DNA from: Xanthobacteraceae bacterium
GTDB taxonomy: Bacteria; Pseudomonadota; Alphaproteobacteria; Rhizobiales; Xanthobacteraceae
DNA length: 64,000 nucleotides
Assembly: GCA_019635635.1 (NCBI GenBank)
Contig: JAHBZB010000001.1
Span: 186,001-250,000, forward strand
Reading direction: 5' to 3'
Part shown: positions 36,424-46,120 of the stretch, one piece after another
Position numbering within the stretch: the first letter of the stretch is position 1
Layout: each line of letters starts with the position of its first letter
Position numbers and translations under genes: made by a program
The notes under the pieces: model-generated
What the model was told of the DNA's origin: nothing
Databases searched by the model: none
The model's input: only the letters and a program-made list of their open reading frames with translations

Positions 36424-38907
36424 TCAGGTGCCGCGCGGCTTCGCGCGCCGGGTCGGGACCGCCGCGGCCGGATCGTCCGGCCAGACGTGGCGAGGATAGC
36501 GGCCGCGCATTTCCTTTTTCACATCCGCCCACGAGCCGCGCCAGAACGCGGGCAGGTCGCGCGTCACCTGAATCGGGCGGCCGGCGGGCGAGAGCAGAGA
36601 AAGCACCAGCGGAATTTTTCCGGCTGCGACCGAAGGATGCTTCGAGAGACCAAACAATTCCTGCACCTTGACCGAGATCGTCGGTCCGGCTTCCGCCGCG
36701 TAGTCGATCGCAAGCTCGGACCCGGTCGGCGCGGTGAAGCGGTCGGGCGCTTCCGCGTCGAGACGTCGCGACAGATCATGCGGGAGCAAAGCGTGCAGCG
36801 CGTTCGAGACGTCGCCCACCGAGATTTCGCTGAGCGAGGTTTTTCCGGCGAGGAATGGCGCGAGCCAGCGTTCGGCATTTTTCGCGAGCACATGCGGCGA
36901 GACGTCAGGCCATTCCTCGCCTTCTGCCGCGCGCAGGAAGCGCAGGCGCTCCAGCCAGCGCGTGACGGATGCCGATAAAGGAAGTGCATCGATGCCAAGC
37001 GCCGCGATACCTTGCGCGAGCGCACGCGCGGTTTCGTCGCCCGCTTCGACCTTCAGCGGGCGTTCGCTCAAGACCAGCGACATATATTTACGCGCGGCGC
37101 GGGCGCGGACCGCACGCGCCTTCGGATCGAATACCGCTTCTTCGGTCTGGACGATCTTGTCCGAGAAATGAGCGGCGATCTCCGCTTCCGACATTTTCGC
37201 GGCAAGCAGGATGCGGCCTTCCTGGGCCGCGCCCGCGATTTCGGCGACCGCGAGATAGTCCTCACGCGAAAGCGCGCTTGTTTGCTCGAGCTTCGCACCG
37301 CGTCCGTTCGCAAGCAGGAATGCTCCGCCGCGCTCGGGGCGAGCCTTGGCGATACGATCGGGATAAGCGAGCGCAAGCAAGCTGCCTGTATGCGCAGGCG
37401 GCGTTTCGCGGATTTTTCCGCCCGCGGATTCCGCCCAGCGGCGCGCGAGGTTGCGGGCTTCCTCGCCGCGCCGGGATTTGTCGCGGCGAAACTCGCTTAC
37501 GCGATGCGAAAGATCGGCGTCGTTGCCGCCAAGCCCGCGCTCGGAAACGACCGCCGCGATTTCGGCGGCGAGCAAGGCATTATCGTCTCCGGCGGCTCTC
37601 ACGATCATCGCGGCAAGACGCGGATGCAACGGCAGCTTCGCGAGCTTCTTGCCGAGCGCGGTGATCGCGCCATTTTCGTCGATCGCACCAAGAGAAGTGA
37701 GCAACGCCTTCGCTTCGTTGATCGCAGCAGTAGGAGGAGCGTCAAGCCATGCAAGCGTCGCCGGATTGTGCACGCCCCATTGCGCGAGATCGAGCACAAG
37801 GCCCGTCAGATCGGCGGCGAGAATTTCAGGCGTTGCAAAGGGAAGCAGGCTCCGCGTCTGCTCCTCGTCCCACAGCCTGTAACAGACGCCCGGCTCGGTG
37901 CGGCCCGCGCGGCCGCGGCGCTGATCCGCGGAAGCGCGCGACACGCGCACGGTTTCTAACCTCGTCAGGCCGAGATCCGGCTCAAAACGCGGCACGCGCG
38001 CGAGGCCGGAGTCGACCACGACGCGCACGCCCTTAATCGTGATCGAGGTTTCCGCGATCGAGGTCGCGAGCACGATCTTTCGGCGGCCCGGGGGCGACGG
38101 CTCGATCGCTTTGTCCTGCACGTCCGAATCGAGCGCGCCGTAAAGCGGGACGATGTCGATAGTGTTGTCGCGGACGCGCTCGGAGAGAAAATCGGCCGCG
38201 CGGCGGATTTCTCCGACGCCCGGAAGAAACGCGAGGATCGAGCCGTCTTCGTTCGCGGCGACGCGCGCCAGTGCATCCGCCATCTCTTGATGTATCGGCA
38301 TGCGCGCATCGCGGCCGAGATACTTGGTCTCGACCGGATAAGCGCGGCCTTCGCTTTCGATCACGGTCGCTTCGCCAAGCAGTTTCGCCACGCGCGCGCC
38401 GTCGAGCGTCGCGGACATCACGAGGATCCGCAAGTCTTCGCGAAGCCCGCGCTGTGCGTCGAGCGCGAGCGCAAGACCGAGATCGGCATCGAGTGAGCGC
38501 TCGTGAAATTCGTCGAAGACGACCGCGGCAATGCCCTTCAACTCCGGATCCTCGAGCACGAGGCGGGTGAAGATGCCTTCGGTGATCATTTCGATCCGCG
38601 TCCGCCCGCTCACCATCGAACCGAAACGAACGCGCAGGCCCACGGTATCGCCGAGTTTCTCGCCGATGGAATTCGCCATGAACTGTGCGGCGGCGCGCGC
38701 CGCGATCCGGCGCGGTTCCAAAACGAGAATTTTTCCACCCCTGACCCAAGGCTCGTTCAGCAATGCGAGCGGGACGCGCGTCGTTTTGCCAGCGCCCGGC
38801 TGTGCCACGAGCACGGCCGCGTTGCGCGCGCGCAAGGCGTCTTTGAGCGCAGGCAGCGCTTCATCGACCGGAAAGGCGCCGCCGCTCGGTTCTCGTGGTG
38901 AATTCAT
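36424..38907 (-). CDS. hrpB: ATP-dependent helicase HrpB
   Basis: DEAH-box helicase, 827 residues. Walker A AQPGAGKTT is at about 35-43, DEFH in VFDEFHERSLDADLGLAL, SAT in LVMSATLDG, and motif VI as QRRGRAGRTEPG. HA2 and the HrpB-specific C-terminal domain complete the protein. I start at the ATG of MNSPREPSGGAF; the frame upstream overlaps the divergent acyltransferase gene. RNA substrate is unknown in most bacteria. Confidence 0.94.
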   Translation of the reverse strand: MNSPREPSGGAFPVDEALPALKDALRARNAAVLVAQPGAGKTTRVPLALLNEPWVRGGKILVLEPRRIAARAAAQFMANSIGEKLGDTVGLRVRFGSMVSGRTRIEMITEGIFTRLVLEDPELKGIAAVVFDEFHERSLDADLGLALALDAQRGLREDLRILVMSATLDGARVAKLLGEATVIESEGRAYPVETKYLGRDARMPIHQEMADALARVAANEDGSILAFLPGVGEIRRAADFLSERVRDNTIDIVPLYGALDSDVQDKAIEPSPPGRRKIVLATSIAETSITIKGVRVVVDSGLARVPRFEPDLGLTRLETVRVSRASADQRRGRAGRTEPGVCYRLWDEEQTRSLLPFATPEILAADLTGLVLDLAQWGVHNPATLAWLDAPPTAAINEAKALLTSLGAIDENGAITALGKKLAKLPLHPRLAAMIVRAAGDDNALLAAEIAAVVSERGLGGNDADLSHRVSEFRRDKSRRGEEARNLARRWAESAGGKIRETPPAHTGSLLALAYPDRIAKARPERGGAFLLANGRGAKLEQTSALSREDYLAVAEIAGAAQEGRILLAAKMSEAEIAAHFSDKIVQTEEAVFDPKARAVRARAARKYMSLVLSERPLKVEAGDETARALAQGIAALGIDALPLSASVTRWLERLRFLRAAEGEEWPDVSPHVLAKNAERWLAPFLAGKTSLSEISVGDVSNALHALLPHDLSRRLDAEAPDRFTAPTGSELAIDYAAEAGPTISVKVQELFGLSKHPSVAAGKIPLVLSLLSPAGRPIQVTRDLPAFWRGSWADVKKEMRGRYPRHVWPDDPAAAVPTRRAKPRGT

Positions 38908-39062
38908 TCTTAATGCGTTCGCTAAAACTCTCGCGAAATAGCCGCTCTGTCCGGCAAGGGCAAATAGCGCGAAAAACGGCCCATCCATTGCACCTGAATT
39001 TAACGCGCGGCGGCTAGTGTCCCGAACGAGGACACCCGCGCGCAGATCGTGCGGAGACGGAT

Positions 39063-40100
39063 ATGAAAGCGATGGCGACATACGAAAAGCCGCGGATCGA
39101 CTGGGTCGATTACGCCAAGGGCTTCTGCATCGTCATGGTGGTGATGATGCATTCGACGCTCGGCGTCGAGGCGGCGGCGGGCCGCGAAAGCTGGATGCAT
39201 TATTTCGTCGCCTTCGCGAAGCCGTTCCGCATGCCCGACTTCTTCCTGATCTCGGGCCTGTTCCTCGCGCGCGTGATCGATCGCAACTGGCGCGACTATC
39301 TCGACAAGAAGGTCGTTCACTTCTTCTATTTCTACGTGCTCTGGGTCACGATCCAGTTTGTGTTCAAGGCGCCCGCGTTTCTTGCAAGCGGCGGCGTTGC
39401 CGGTGTCGTGCAGCAATATGCGCTCACCTTCATCGAGCCGTTCGGCACGCTCTGGTTCATCTACATGCTGCCGGTATTCTTCGTGGTGACGAAGCTGACC
39501 CGGCGCGTGCCGCCGCTCGGCATTTTCATGGTCGCGGCCGCACTCGAAATCGCGCCGATCCATACCGGCTGGATCATGATCGACGAATTCGCCGCGCGCT
39601 TCGTCTATTTCTTCATGGGCTACTGGCTTGCGAACTATATCTTCGCCTTCGCGGCCGGCGTGCAGAAAGATCCGTGGCTCGCGCTCGCGGGCCTCGGCGC
39701 ATGGGCCGTCGGCAACGATCTGCTCGTCGTCAAAGGTTACAGCGAATTGCCGTTCCTATCGCTCGCGCTCGGCTTTGTCGGCGCGGGCGCGGTGGTGACG
39801 ATTGCCGCGCTGCTTGCGAAAGTGAACTGGCTTTCGCTTCTTCGCTATGCAGGCGAAAATTCCATCGTAGTCTATCTCGCGTTCTTCCTGCCGATGGCTG
39901 CGACGCGCGCGCTCCTGCTCAAAACCGGCATCGTGCCCGATCTCGGCACGGTCGCGCTCATCGTCACCGCGATGGGTGTCGTGGCACCGCTTCTGTTCCA
40001 CGCGGCGATCCGCGGCACGCGCTTCAATTTCCTGTTCTCGCGGCCTGCGGCATTCCACCTCGGCGCGCCGCGCAAGACGCCGCTGCAGCCCGCCGAATAA
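39063..40100 (+). CDS. Acyltransferase 3 family membrane protein
   Basis: 345 residues and about ten membrane segments. The N-terminal RIDWVDYAKGFCIVMVVMMH ends in the catalytic-type histidine, and RMPDFFLISGLFLAR carries the second conserved segment of the family. These proteins O-acylate sugars or lipids at the inner membrane (OpgC/OafA-like). The acceptor cannot be inferred; neighbours are hrpB (divergent) and polA. Confidence 0.87.
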   Translation: MKAMATYEKPRIDWVDYAKGFCIVMVVMMHSTLGVEAAAGRESWMHYFVAFAKPFRMPDFFLISGLFLARVIDRNWRDYLDKKVVHFFYFYVLWVTIQFVFKAPAFLASGGVAGVVQQYALTFIEPFGTLWFIYMLPVFFVVTKLTRRVPPLGIFMVAAALEIAPIHTGWIMIDEFAARFVYFFMGYWLANYIFAFAAGVQKDPWLALAGLGAWAVGNDLLVVKGYSELPFLSLALGFVGAGAVVTIAALLAKVNWLSLLRYAGENSIVVYLAFFLPMAATRALLLKTGIVPDLGTVALIVTAMGVVAPLLFHAAIRGTRFNFLFSRPAAFHLGAPRKTPLQPAE

Positions 40101-40197
40101 GTCCTTTTCAGGCGCGCAAACTGTCCCCATCTAAGGGGGCGGTTGCGCTTGCCGGGCTCGCCTCGCTTCGGCATCGTGGCCGCTCCCGCGAGGTTCC

Positions 40198-43152
40198 ATG
40201 TCCGAAATCCGTCCTCTCAAAAAGGGCGACCGCGTCTTTCTGATCGACGGTTCGTCCTTCATCTTCCGCGCCTATTTCGCGATGTTCAAGGCGGCGCAGT
40301 CGCGCGGCAAGGCGTTCACGCGCTCGGACGGGTTGCCGGTCGGCGCGATCATGACGTTCTCGTCGATGATGTGGAAGCTGATGCGCGAGGGCATCGACGG
40401 CAAGAAGCCGACGCATGTCGGCTGCGTATTCGACGCGGCCGGCGACGGTTTCCGCAACGAAATCTATTCCGAATATAAAGCGAACCGCGAAGACCCGCCG
40501 GAAGACCTGATCCCGCAATTTCCGCTCATGCGCGACGCGGTGAAGGCCTTCGGCCTGAAGCCGATCGAGGAAAAAGGCTTTGAAGCCGACGACCTGATCG
40601 CGGCTTACTCGCGCGAGGCGCGCGAAGCCGGCGCGGAAGTCATCATCATCGCCGGCGACAAGGACCTGATGCAGCTGGTCCGCAAGGGCGTCACCATGTA
40701 CGACCCGATGCCGGGCAACGAGCGCAGGATCGGCGAGAAGGAAGTCGAGGAAAAATTCGGCGTCGAGCCCGAGCGCGTGCCGGACGTGCAGGCGCTTTGC
40801 GGCGATTCCACCGACAACGTGCCGGGCGTTCCCGGCATCGGCATCAAGACTGCGGCACTTCTCATTCAGGAATACGGCGATCTCGAAACGCTGCTGAAGA
40901 ACGCCGATAAGATCAAGCAGGACAAGCGCCGCCAGACGCTGATCGACAACGCCGAGCTTGCGCGCGTTTCGAAGAAGCTCGTGCTTCTCGACGACCGCGC
41001 GCCGCTGAAAATCCCGCTCGACCAACTCGGCTTCGATGGCGGCGACCCGGCCAAGGTGGTCGCGTTTTTGAAAGCGATGGAATTCACGCGACTCACGGAA
41101 AGTGTCGCGAAGGCTGCCGGCATCGACCCCGCAAGCGTGGAACCGGACCCGCTATTATCCGCAGGCGCATCGATCGCGAAGAGCGAAGAAGCGACCAAAG
41201 GCTCGCATGTTACCGACGGCAAGAAGGGCTCGCTTGCCGGTGAGCTCACGCCGCATGCGCTGTTCGCGCAGCGCGAGGCGCAACTCAAAAGCATTCCCTT
41301 CGATCACAAGAAATACGAGACCGTCACGACCGCGAAGCAACTCGATAGCTGGATCGAAAAGGCGCGCGCGCAGGGCTATGTCGCGGTCGATACCGAGACC
41401 ACCTCACTCGATGCGATGCAGGCCGAGCTCTGCGGCGTGTCGCTTTCGGTCGTGCCCGGAGAGGCCTGTTACATTCCGCTCGGCCATTGCGGCGCGGGCG
41501 AAGGCCTGTTCGATGACGGGCTGCTCCCCGGCCAGCTTCCGATCAAGGAAACCTGCGCGAAGCTGAAAACGATTCTCGAGGACACAAGCATCCTCAAGAT
41601 CGGCCAGAACATGAAATACGACTCGCTCGTGCTGTCGCGGCAGGACATCCACGTCGCGCCTTACGACGACACCATGCTGATGTCTTATGCGTTAGATGCC
41701 GGCCGCTCCGGCGGCGGGCACGGCATGGACAATCTTGCGCTGCGATTCCTCGGCCATAAGCCGATCGCCTATGAAGAGGTCGCGGGCAAAGGCAAGAGCA
41801 AGGTCAATTTCAATCGCGTCGCGATCGACCGCGCCACCGAATATGCGGCGGAAGATGCCGACGTAACCTTGCGGCTCTGGCTTTATTTGAAAGCGCGGCT
41901 CACCGCCGAGAGCATGAACAACGTTTACGAGACGCTGGAGCGGCCGCTGGTGCAGGTGCTTGCCGACATGGAAAGGCGCGGCATCGCCATCGACCGGCAG
42001 ATGCTCTCGCGGCTTTCCGGCGACTTCGCGCAATCGACCGCGCGGCTCGAGCACGAGATTTCGAAAATCGCCGGCGAGGAATTCAACCCCGGCAGCCCGA
42101 AGCAGCTCGGCGACATTTTATTCGGCAAGATGGGCCTGCCCGGCGGCACCAAGACCGCGACCGGAGCGTGGTCGACGAGCGCGAAAGTGCTCGAAGATCT
42201 CGCCGAGGAAGGCCACGAACTGCCGAAGAAGATTCTCGAATGGCGGCAGCTGTCGAAGCTGAAATCGACCTATACCGACGCGCTTCCCGAATACGTGAAC
42301 AAGGAAACCAACCGCGTTCACACGTCTTATGCGCTGGCGGCAACGCCGACCGGCCGCCTCGCCTCCTCCGATCCGAACTTGCAGAACATCCCGGTCCGCA
42401 CCGAGGAAGGCCGCAAGATCCGCAAGGCCTTCATCGCAGAAAAAGGCAACCAGCTCGTCTCGGCCGATTACTCGCAGATCGAGTTGCGCCTGCTCGCGGA
42501 GATCGGCGACGTGCCGCAGCTCAAGAAAGCATTCCGCGATGGGCTCGACATTCACGCGATGACGGCTTCCGAAATGTTCGGCGTGCCGGTCAAGGACATG
42601 CCGGGCGAAATCCGCCGCCGCGCGAAAGCGATCAACTTCGGCATCATCTACGGCATCTCGGCGTTCGGGCTTGCGAACCAGCTCGGCATCGGCCGCGAGG
42701 AAGCGGGGGCCTATATCAAGAAATATTTCGAGCGCTTCCCCGGCATCCAGGACTACATGGAAGAAACCAAGAAGTTCGCGCGAGCGAACGGCTATGTCAC
42801 GACACTGTTCGGGCGCAAGGTCCACTACCCCGGCATCAAGGACCAGAACCCGTCGGTGCGCGGCTTCAACGAGCGCGCCGCGATCAACGCGCGGTTGCAA
42901 GGGACGGCCGCCGATATCATCCGCCGCGCCATGATCCGCATGGATGAGGCGCTCAGCCGCGCGAAAGTAAGCGCGAAGATGCTTCTTCAGGTCCACGACG
43001 AATTGATTTTCGAGGTCGCGGATAAGGACGTGAAGAAGACGCTGCCGGTCGTGCAGAAGATCATGGAGGAAGCGCCGCTGCCGGCGGTCGCACTTTCTAT
43101 TCCGCTTTCAGTCGATGCGCGCGCGGCGAGCAACTGGGAAGAGGCACATTAA
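40198..43152 (+). CDS. polA: DNA polymerase I
   Basis: 984 residues with three domains. 5' nuclease (about 1-300, RVFLIDGSSFIFRAYFA; GDKDLMQLV). 3'-5' proofreading exonuclease (about 380-580) with DTETTS, NMKYDSL and YAAEDADVT, so the acidic catalytic residues are intact. Family A polymerase (about 610-984) with motif A SADYSQIELR, motif B RRRAKAINFGIIYG and motif C LLQVHDELIFE. It fills gaps in repair and replaces Okazaki primers. Confidence 0.98.
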   Translation: MSEIRPLKKGDRVFLIDGSSFIFRAYFAMFKAAQSRGKAFTRSDGLPVGAIMTFSSMMWKLMREGIDGKKPTHVGCVFDAAGDGFRNEIYSEYKANREDPPEDLIPQFPLMRDAVKAFGLKPIEEKGFEADDLIAAYSREAREAGAEVIIIAGDKDLMQLVRKGVTMYDPMPGNERRIGEKEVEEKFGVEPERVPDVQALCGDSTDNVPGVPGIGIKTAALLIQEYGDLETLLKNADKIKQDKRRQTLIDNAELARVSKKLVLLDDRAPLKIPLDQLGFDGGDPAKVVAFLKAMEFTRLTESVAKAAGIDPASVEPDPLLSAGASIAKSEEATKGSHVTDGKKGSLAGELTPHALFAQREAQLKSIPFDHKKYETVTTAKQLDSWIEKARAQGYVAVDTETTSLDAMQAELCGVSLSVVPGEACYIPLGHCGAGEGLFDDGLLPGQLPIKETCAKLKTILEDTSILKIGQNMKYDSLVLSRQDIHVAPYDDTMLMSYALDAGRSGGGHGMDNLALRFLGHKPIAYEEVAGKGKSKVNFNRVAIDRATEYAAEDADVTLRLWLYLKARLTAESMNNVYETLERPLVQVLADMERRGIAIDRQMLSRLSGDFAQSTARLEHEISKIAGEEFNPGSPKQLGDILFGKMGLPGGTKTATGAWSTSAKVLEDLAEEGHELPKKILEWRQLSKLKSTYTDALPEYVNKETNRVHTSYALAATPTGRLASSDPNLQNIPVRTEEGRKIRKAFIAEKGNQLVSADYSQIELRLLAEIGDVPQLKKAFRDGLDIHAMTASEMFGVPVKDMPGEIRRRAKAINFGIIYGISAFGLANQLGIGREEAGAYIKKYFERFPGIQDYMEETKKFARANGYVTTLFGRKVHYPGIKDQNPSVRGFNERAAINARLQGTAADIIRRAMIRMDEALSRAKVSAKMLLQVHDELIFEVADKDVKKTLPVVQKIMEEAPLPAVALSIPLSVDARAASNWEEAH

Positions 43153-43169
43153 GCGGCTATCCTCGCGGT

Positions 43170-43799
43170 ATGAACGACGCACTGCTTTCCTCGCTCTGGA
43201 GCTTCGCCCTCGCCTCCCTCATCATCGAGCTGATCCCCGGTCCGAACCAGACCTATCTCGCGGCGCTGACGCTCAATCACGGAATGCGCGCGGGCTTTGC
43301 CGCGATACTCGGAATCGCGCTCGGGCTCGGCGTCTATGGCACGGCGGCAGCACTCGGTATCGCCGCGATCATCAGCGAGTCCGCGTTTTTTTATCATCTG
43401 CTGCGCTGGGCGGGCGCGCTCTATTTCCTCTGGCTCGCATGGGACAGCTGGCACGATGAGCCGGACGATAAGCACAAGATCGCGGCTGACGCACGCGCGA
43501 CGCAATCGTTCCGGCGTGGGCTGATTACCAACCTGCTCAATCCCAAGGCGGCGATTTTCTACATCAGCGTGCTGCCGGGCTTCATCGTGCCCGGCACGAT
43601 TTCGGTCTTCGCGCAAACGGTGCTGATGTCGGTGCTCTACGTCTCGATCGCGACCCTGACCCACATTGCTGTGGTGCTGCTCGCCGGAAGGCTCTACCGG
43701 TTTCTCGACGACCCGCGCTGGCGCGTTCCCGTGCGGCGCGGCATCGCGCTGGTGCTGATCGGCGTCGCGGTCTGGTTCCTGCTCGCGAGCGCGCGCTAG
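43170..43799 (+). CDS. LysE family amino-acid translocator
   Basis: 209 residues, six hydrophobic segments. The signature ELIPGPNQTYLAALTLNHGMRAGFAAILGIALG at the N-terminus and FRRGLITNLLNPKAAIFYISVLPGFI in the middle are typical of LysE/RhtB exporters. Probable amino-acid efflux; substrate not predictable. Begins 17 bp after polA; its last 4 bp overlap the end of the convergent nitroreductase gene. Confidence 0.9.
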   Translation: MNDALLSSLWSFALASLIIELIPGPNQTYLAALTLNHGMRAGFAAILGIALGLGVYGTAAALGIAAIISESAFFYHLLRWAGALYFLWLAWDSWHDEPDDKHKIAADARATQSFRRGLITNLLNPKAAIFYISVLPGFIVPGTISVFAQTVLMSVLYVSIATLTHIAVVLLAGRLYRFLDDPRWRVPVRRGIALVLIGVAVWFLLASAR

Positions 43800-44464
43800 A
43801 TCCAGACGCTCACTTCCTCGAGCTTCTTCTTCGTAATCACCGGCACCTTGCAATCCTGCGCCGGATATCCGGCGACGAGCAGCACGTAAGGCTTTTCGTT
43901 CGCGGGTCGGCCACAGATTTCGTTCAGGAATCCCATCGGCGACGGCGTGTGGGTCAAAGTTGCAAGTCCCGCGTTGTGCAACGACGCGATCAGAAATCCC
44001 ATCGCGATCCCGACCGACTCTGGCACGTAATAGTGCTTCACATGCGAGCCGTCAGGCGCCACCGCGTAGCGCTGGCCGAAAATCACGATCAGCCACGGCG
44101 CAATTTCGAGAAAAGGCTTGTGCTCGTCGGTGCCCAGCGGCGAAAGCGCGTGAAGCCATTGGTCCGGCGTCTTGCCGCCCTTGTAGAACTCACGCTCCTC
44201 CTCTTCCGCCGCCACGCGGATTTTCGATTTGGTGGCAGCGTCCGAGATGCACGCAAAAGTCCAGGGCTGCTGGTTCGCACCCGATGGCGCGGTCGCCGCC
44301 GTCATCACCGCATCTTCGATGATCTGCCGCGGCACCGGCTTGTCCGAGAAATCCCGCACCGTGCGGCGGCGCTTCATCAACGCACGGAAGTCGCCCGCGC
44401 GCGTGAGGATTTCGGCTTCGCTTCGCGGCGTAAAATCGAGGGAATGATAGAGAGGCGCGCTCAT
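43796..44464 (-). CDS. Nitroreductase family flavoprotein
   Basis: 222 residues. RRRTVRDFSDKPVPRQIIEDAV and ATAPSGANQQPWTF are the FMN-binding nitroreductase signature, and the C-terminal PANEKPYVLLVAGYPA closes the fold. The sequence ERE.YKGG and IAMGFLIASLHNAGLATLTHTPSPM resembles the iodotyrosine deiodinase-like/BluB-neighbouring subgroup, but the substrate is uncertain. ATG at 44464; the longer frame upstream is antisense to pyrE. Divergent from pyrE across only 39 bp. Confidence 0.88.
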   Translation of the reverse strand: MSAPLYHSLDFTPRSEAEILTRAGDFRALMKRRRTVRDFSDKPVPRQIIEDAVMTAATAPSGANQQPWTFACISDAATKSKIRVAAEEEEREFYKGGKTPDQWLHALSPLGTDEHKPFLEIAPWLIVIFGQRYAVAPDGSHVKHYYVPESVGIAMGFLIASLHNAGLATLTHTPSPMGFLNEICGRPANEKPYVLLVAGYPAQDCKVPVITKKKLEEVSVWI

Positions 44465-44503
44465 GTTCCGGTCCGCTGTTGAAAACTGCCGCCAAGATTG
44501 GCG

Positions 44504-45151
44504 ATGCCGATCTTCGATGATAGCAAGTCCGGACGCATTCCGCGCCCCGGACAAAACCCCTTGACCCAGACCCTTTCGCTCCCCGATTCGAAGGCCGCCC
44601 GCGCACGGTTGAAAGAAATCATCGCGAAGCGCTCCTTCGGCCTTGGCGAGATCACGCTGGCCTCGGGCCGCAAGAGCCATTTCTATTTCAACCTGAAACC
44701 GACCATGCTCGATCCCGAAGGTGCGGCACTGCTCGCGCAGCTTTCGCTCGAGGCGCTGGCGGACGAAAAGCTCGACGCGCTCGGCGGGCTCGAGATGGGC
44801 GCGGTGCCGATTTCCGGCGCGGTCGCGGCCCTGAGCTTCATCACCGGGAAGCCGCTCCCGAACTTTTTCGTCCGCAAGAAGCCGAAGGAGCACGGCGCGA
44901 AACTGCTCGTCGAAGGACTGCTCAAAGGTGAAAGCCTTGCCGGCAAGAATGTCGCCATCGTCGAGGACGTCACCACCACCGGCGAATCCGCGCTCAAAGC
45001 CGCGCAGGCCGCGCAGGAATCCGGCGCCAAGATCGGACTGGTGCTGACCATCGTCGACCGGCAGGAAGGCGCCGCCGAGACCTTTTCCAAAGCCGGGCTG
45101 CGCTTCCGCGCGCTCTTTACCGCTGACGAATTCTTGAAGCGGCAGGCCTAG
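44504..45151 (+). CDS. pyrE: Orotate phosphoribosyltransferase
   Basis: Pyrimidine synthesis: joins orotate and PRPP to give OMP. The PRPP loop [14 protein letters not shown] (about 149-162) and the [15 protein letters not shown] flexible loop are clear, as is [14 protein letters not shown] near the N-terminus. Start uncertain: the ATG at 44504 gives 215 residues with a non-conserved 20-residue leader; a TTG at 44561 ([12 protein letters not shown]) would fit the family length. No strong SD separates them. Confidence 0.93.
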   Translation: MPIFDDSKSGRIPRPGQNPLTQTLSLPDSKAARARLKEIIAKRSFGLGEITLASGRKSHFYFNLKPTMLDPEGAALLAQLSLEALADEKLDALGGLEMGAVPISGAVAALSFITGKPLPNFFVRKKPKEHGAKLLVEGLLKGESLAGKNVAIVEDVTTTGESALKAAQAAQESGAKIGLVLTIVDRQEGAAETFSKAGLRFRALFTADEFLKRQA

Positions 45152-45274
45152 CCAAAAGTCGCGCCTTCGGGTGGAATGCGGATTGCAACTTTCCACCGGA
45201 TCGGGCGTTTAATCCGGCGGTCATGCGGGCGCGGTAACAGCCTCTCGCGTGTGCAGCTGGGAGGCTTGGATACG

Positions 45275-46102
45275 GTGGCGGCTCGTTCGGTAGCCCGTTT
45301 GGTCGTTGCGGCGCTTGGCGCGGGAATGTTTGCCGCGCTCGTGCCTGTTTCGAGCACGCCTGCCGAAGCCCAAGTTTATTACAGCATCTATGGCGGCTAC
45401 CGGAATTCGCCGCCCGCGCCCTATCGCGACGACCGCCCGCGCTCCAGCGGCAATCCGTTCAGCGATTTCTTCGGCGCGATTTTCGGCCATGGGCCGCGCG
45501 GCGACGAGGACGACGAGAGAAAGCCGGATGCCTTCGCCAATCATTGCGTGCGCACCTGCGACGGGAAATTCTTTCCGGTGAATCGCGGCGGCCGCAAGGA
45601 TCTCTCGCTCGATAAAATCTGCCATGCGATGTGCCCGGCAGCCGAGACCAAGGTGTTCAGCGGCATGGGCATCGACCAGTCGGTCGCAAACGACGGCCAG
45701 CGCTATACAGCGCTGCCGAACGCCTTCGCTTACCGGACCAAGATCGTCGAGAATTGCAGTTGCACCGGCAAGGATCCTTACGGCGTCGTCAACGTCGATC
45801 TGAACGACGACGTCACGCTGCAAGGCGGCGACATCGTCGTGCAGGAATCCGGGTTCAAGGTGTATCGCGGTCCCAATGTTTTCGTCGCGATCGAAAAAGC
45901 GGGCATGAGCCCGGCTTTCGTGAAGCAATTGCAGGCGATTAAGATCCTGCCGAACAATCCTTACGCGCGCCAAGCGATGACCGTCACGGTGCGGCAGACG
46001 CCTTCGGACATGCCGGAATTTTTGAGCAACCCGGCGTCGGAAACTCCGAACCCGAACGCAAATGCGCCGGCAGCCAACCAGCCACCGGCGCAAGCGAACT
46101 AG
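45275..46102 (+). CDS. DUF2865 domain-containing exported protein
   Basis: About 275 residues. The signal peptide VARLVVAALGAGMFAALVPVSSTPAEA is followed by a Pro/Arg-rich segment and the DUF2865 domain: NHCVRTCDGKFFPVNRGG, ICHAMCPAAETKVFSG, and NCSCTGKDP, with five or six cysteines that could form disulfides. The domain is largely confined to Hyphomicrobiales and its function is unknown. The frame opens at 45176, but I prefer the GTG at 45275, which gives a clean signal peptide and has GGAGG 11 nt upstream. Converges on pckA. Confidence 0.82.
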   Translation: MAARSVARLVVAALGAGMFAALVPVSSTPAEAQVYYSIYGGYRNSPPAPYRDDRPRSSGNPFSDFFGAIFGHGPRGDEDDERKPDAFANHCVRTCDGKFFPVNRGGRKDLSLDKICHAMCPAAETKVFSGMGIDQSVANDGQRYTALPNAFAYRTKIVENCSCTGKDPYGVVNVDLNDDVTLQGGDIVVQESGFKVYRGPNVFVAIEKAGMSPAFVKQLQAIKILPNNPYARQAMTVTVRQTPSDMPEFLSNPASETPNPNANAPAANQPPAQAN

Positions 46103-46120
46103 CGAAAATTCGAGCCGCGA

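Noticed and set aside
43796-45196. Extended nitroreductase reading frame of 466 codons
   Set aside because: The part upstream of 44464 is antisense to pyrE; the family start is MSAPLYHSLDF.
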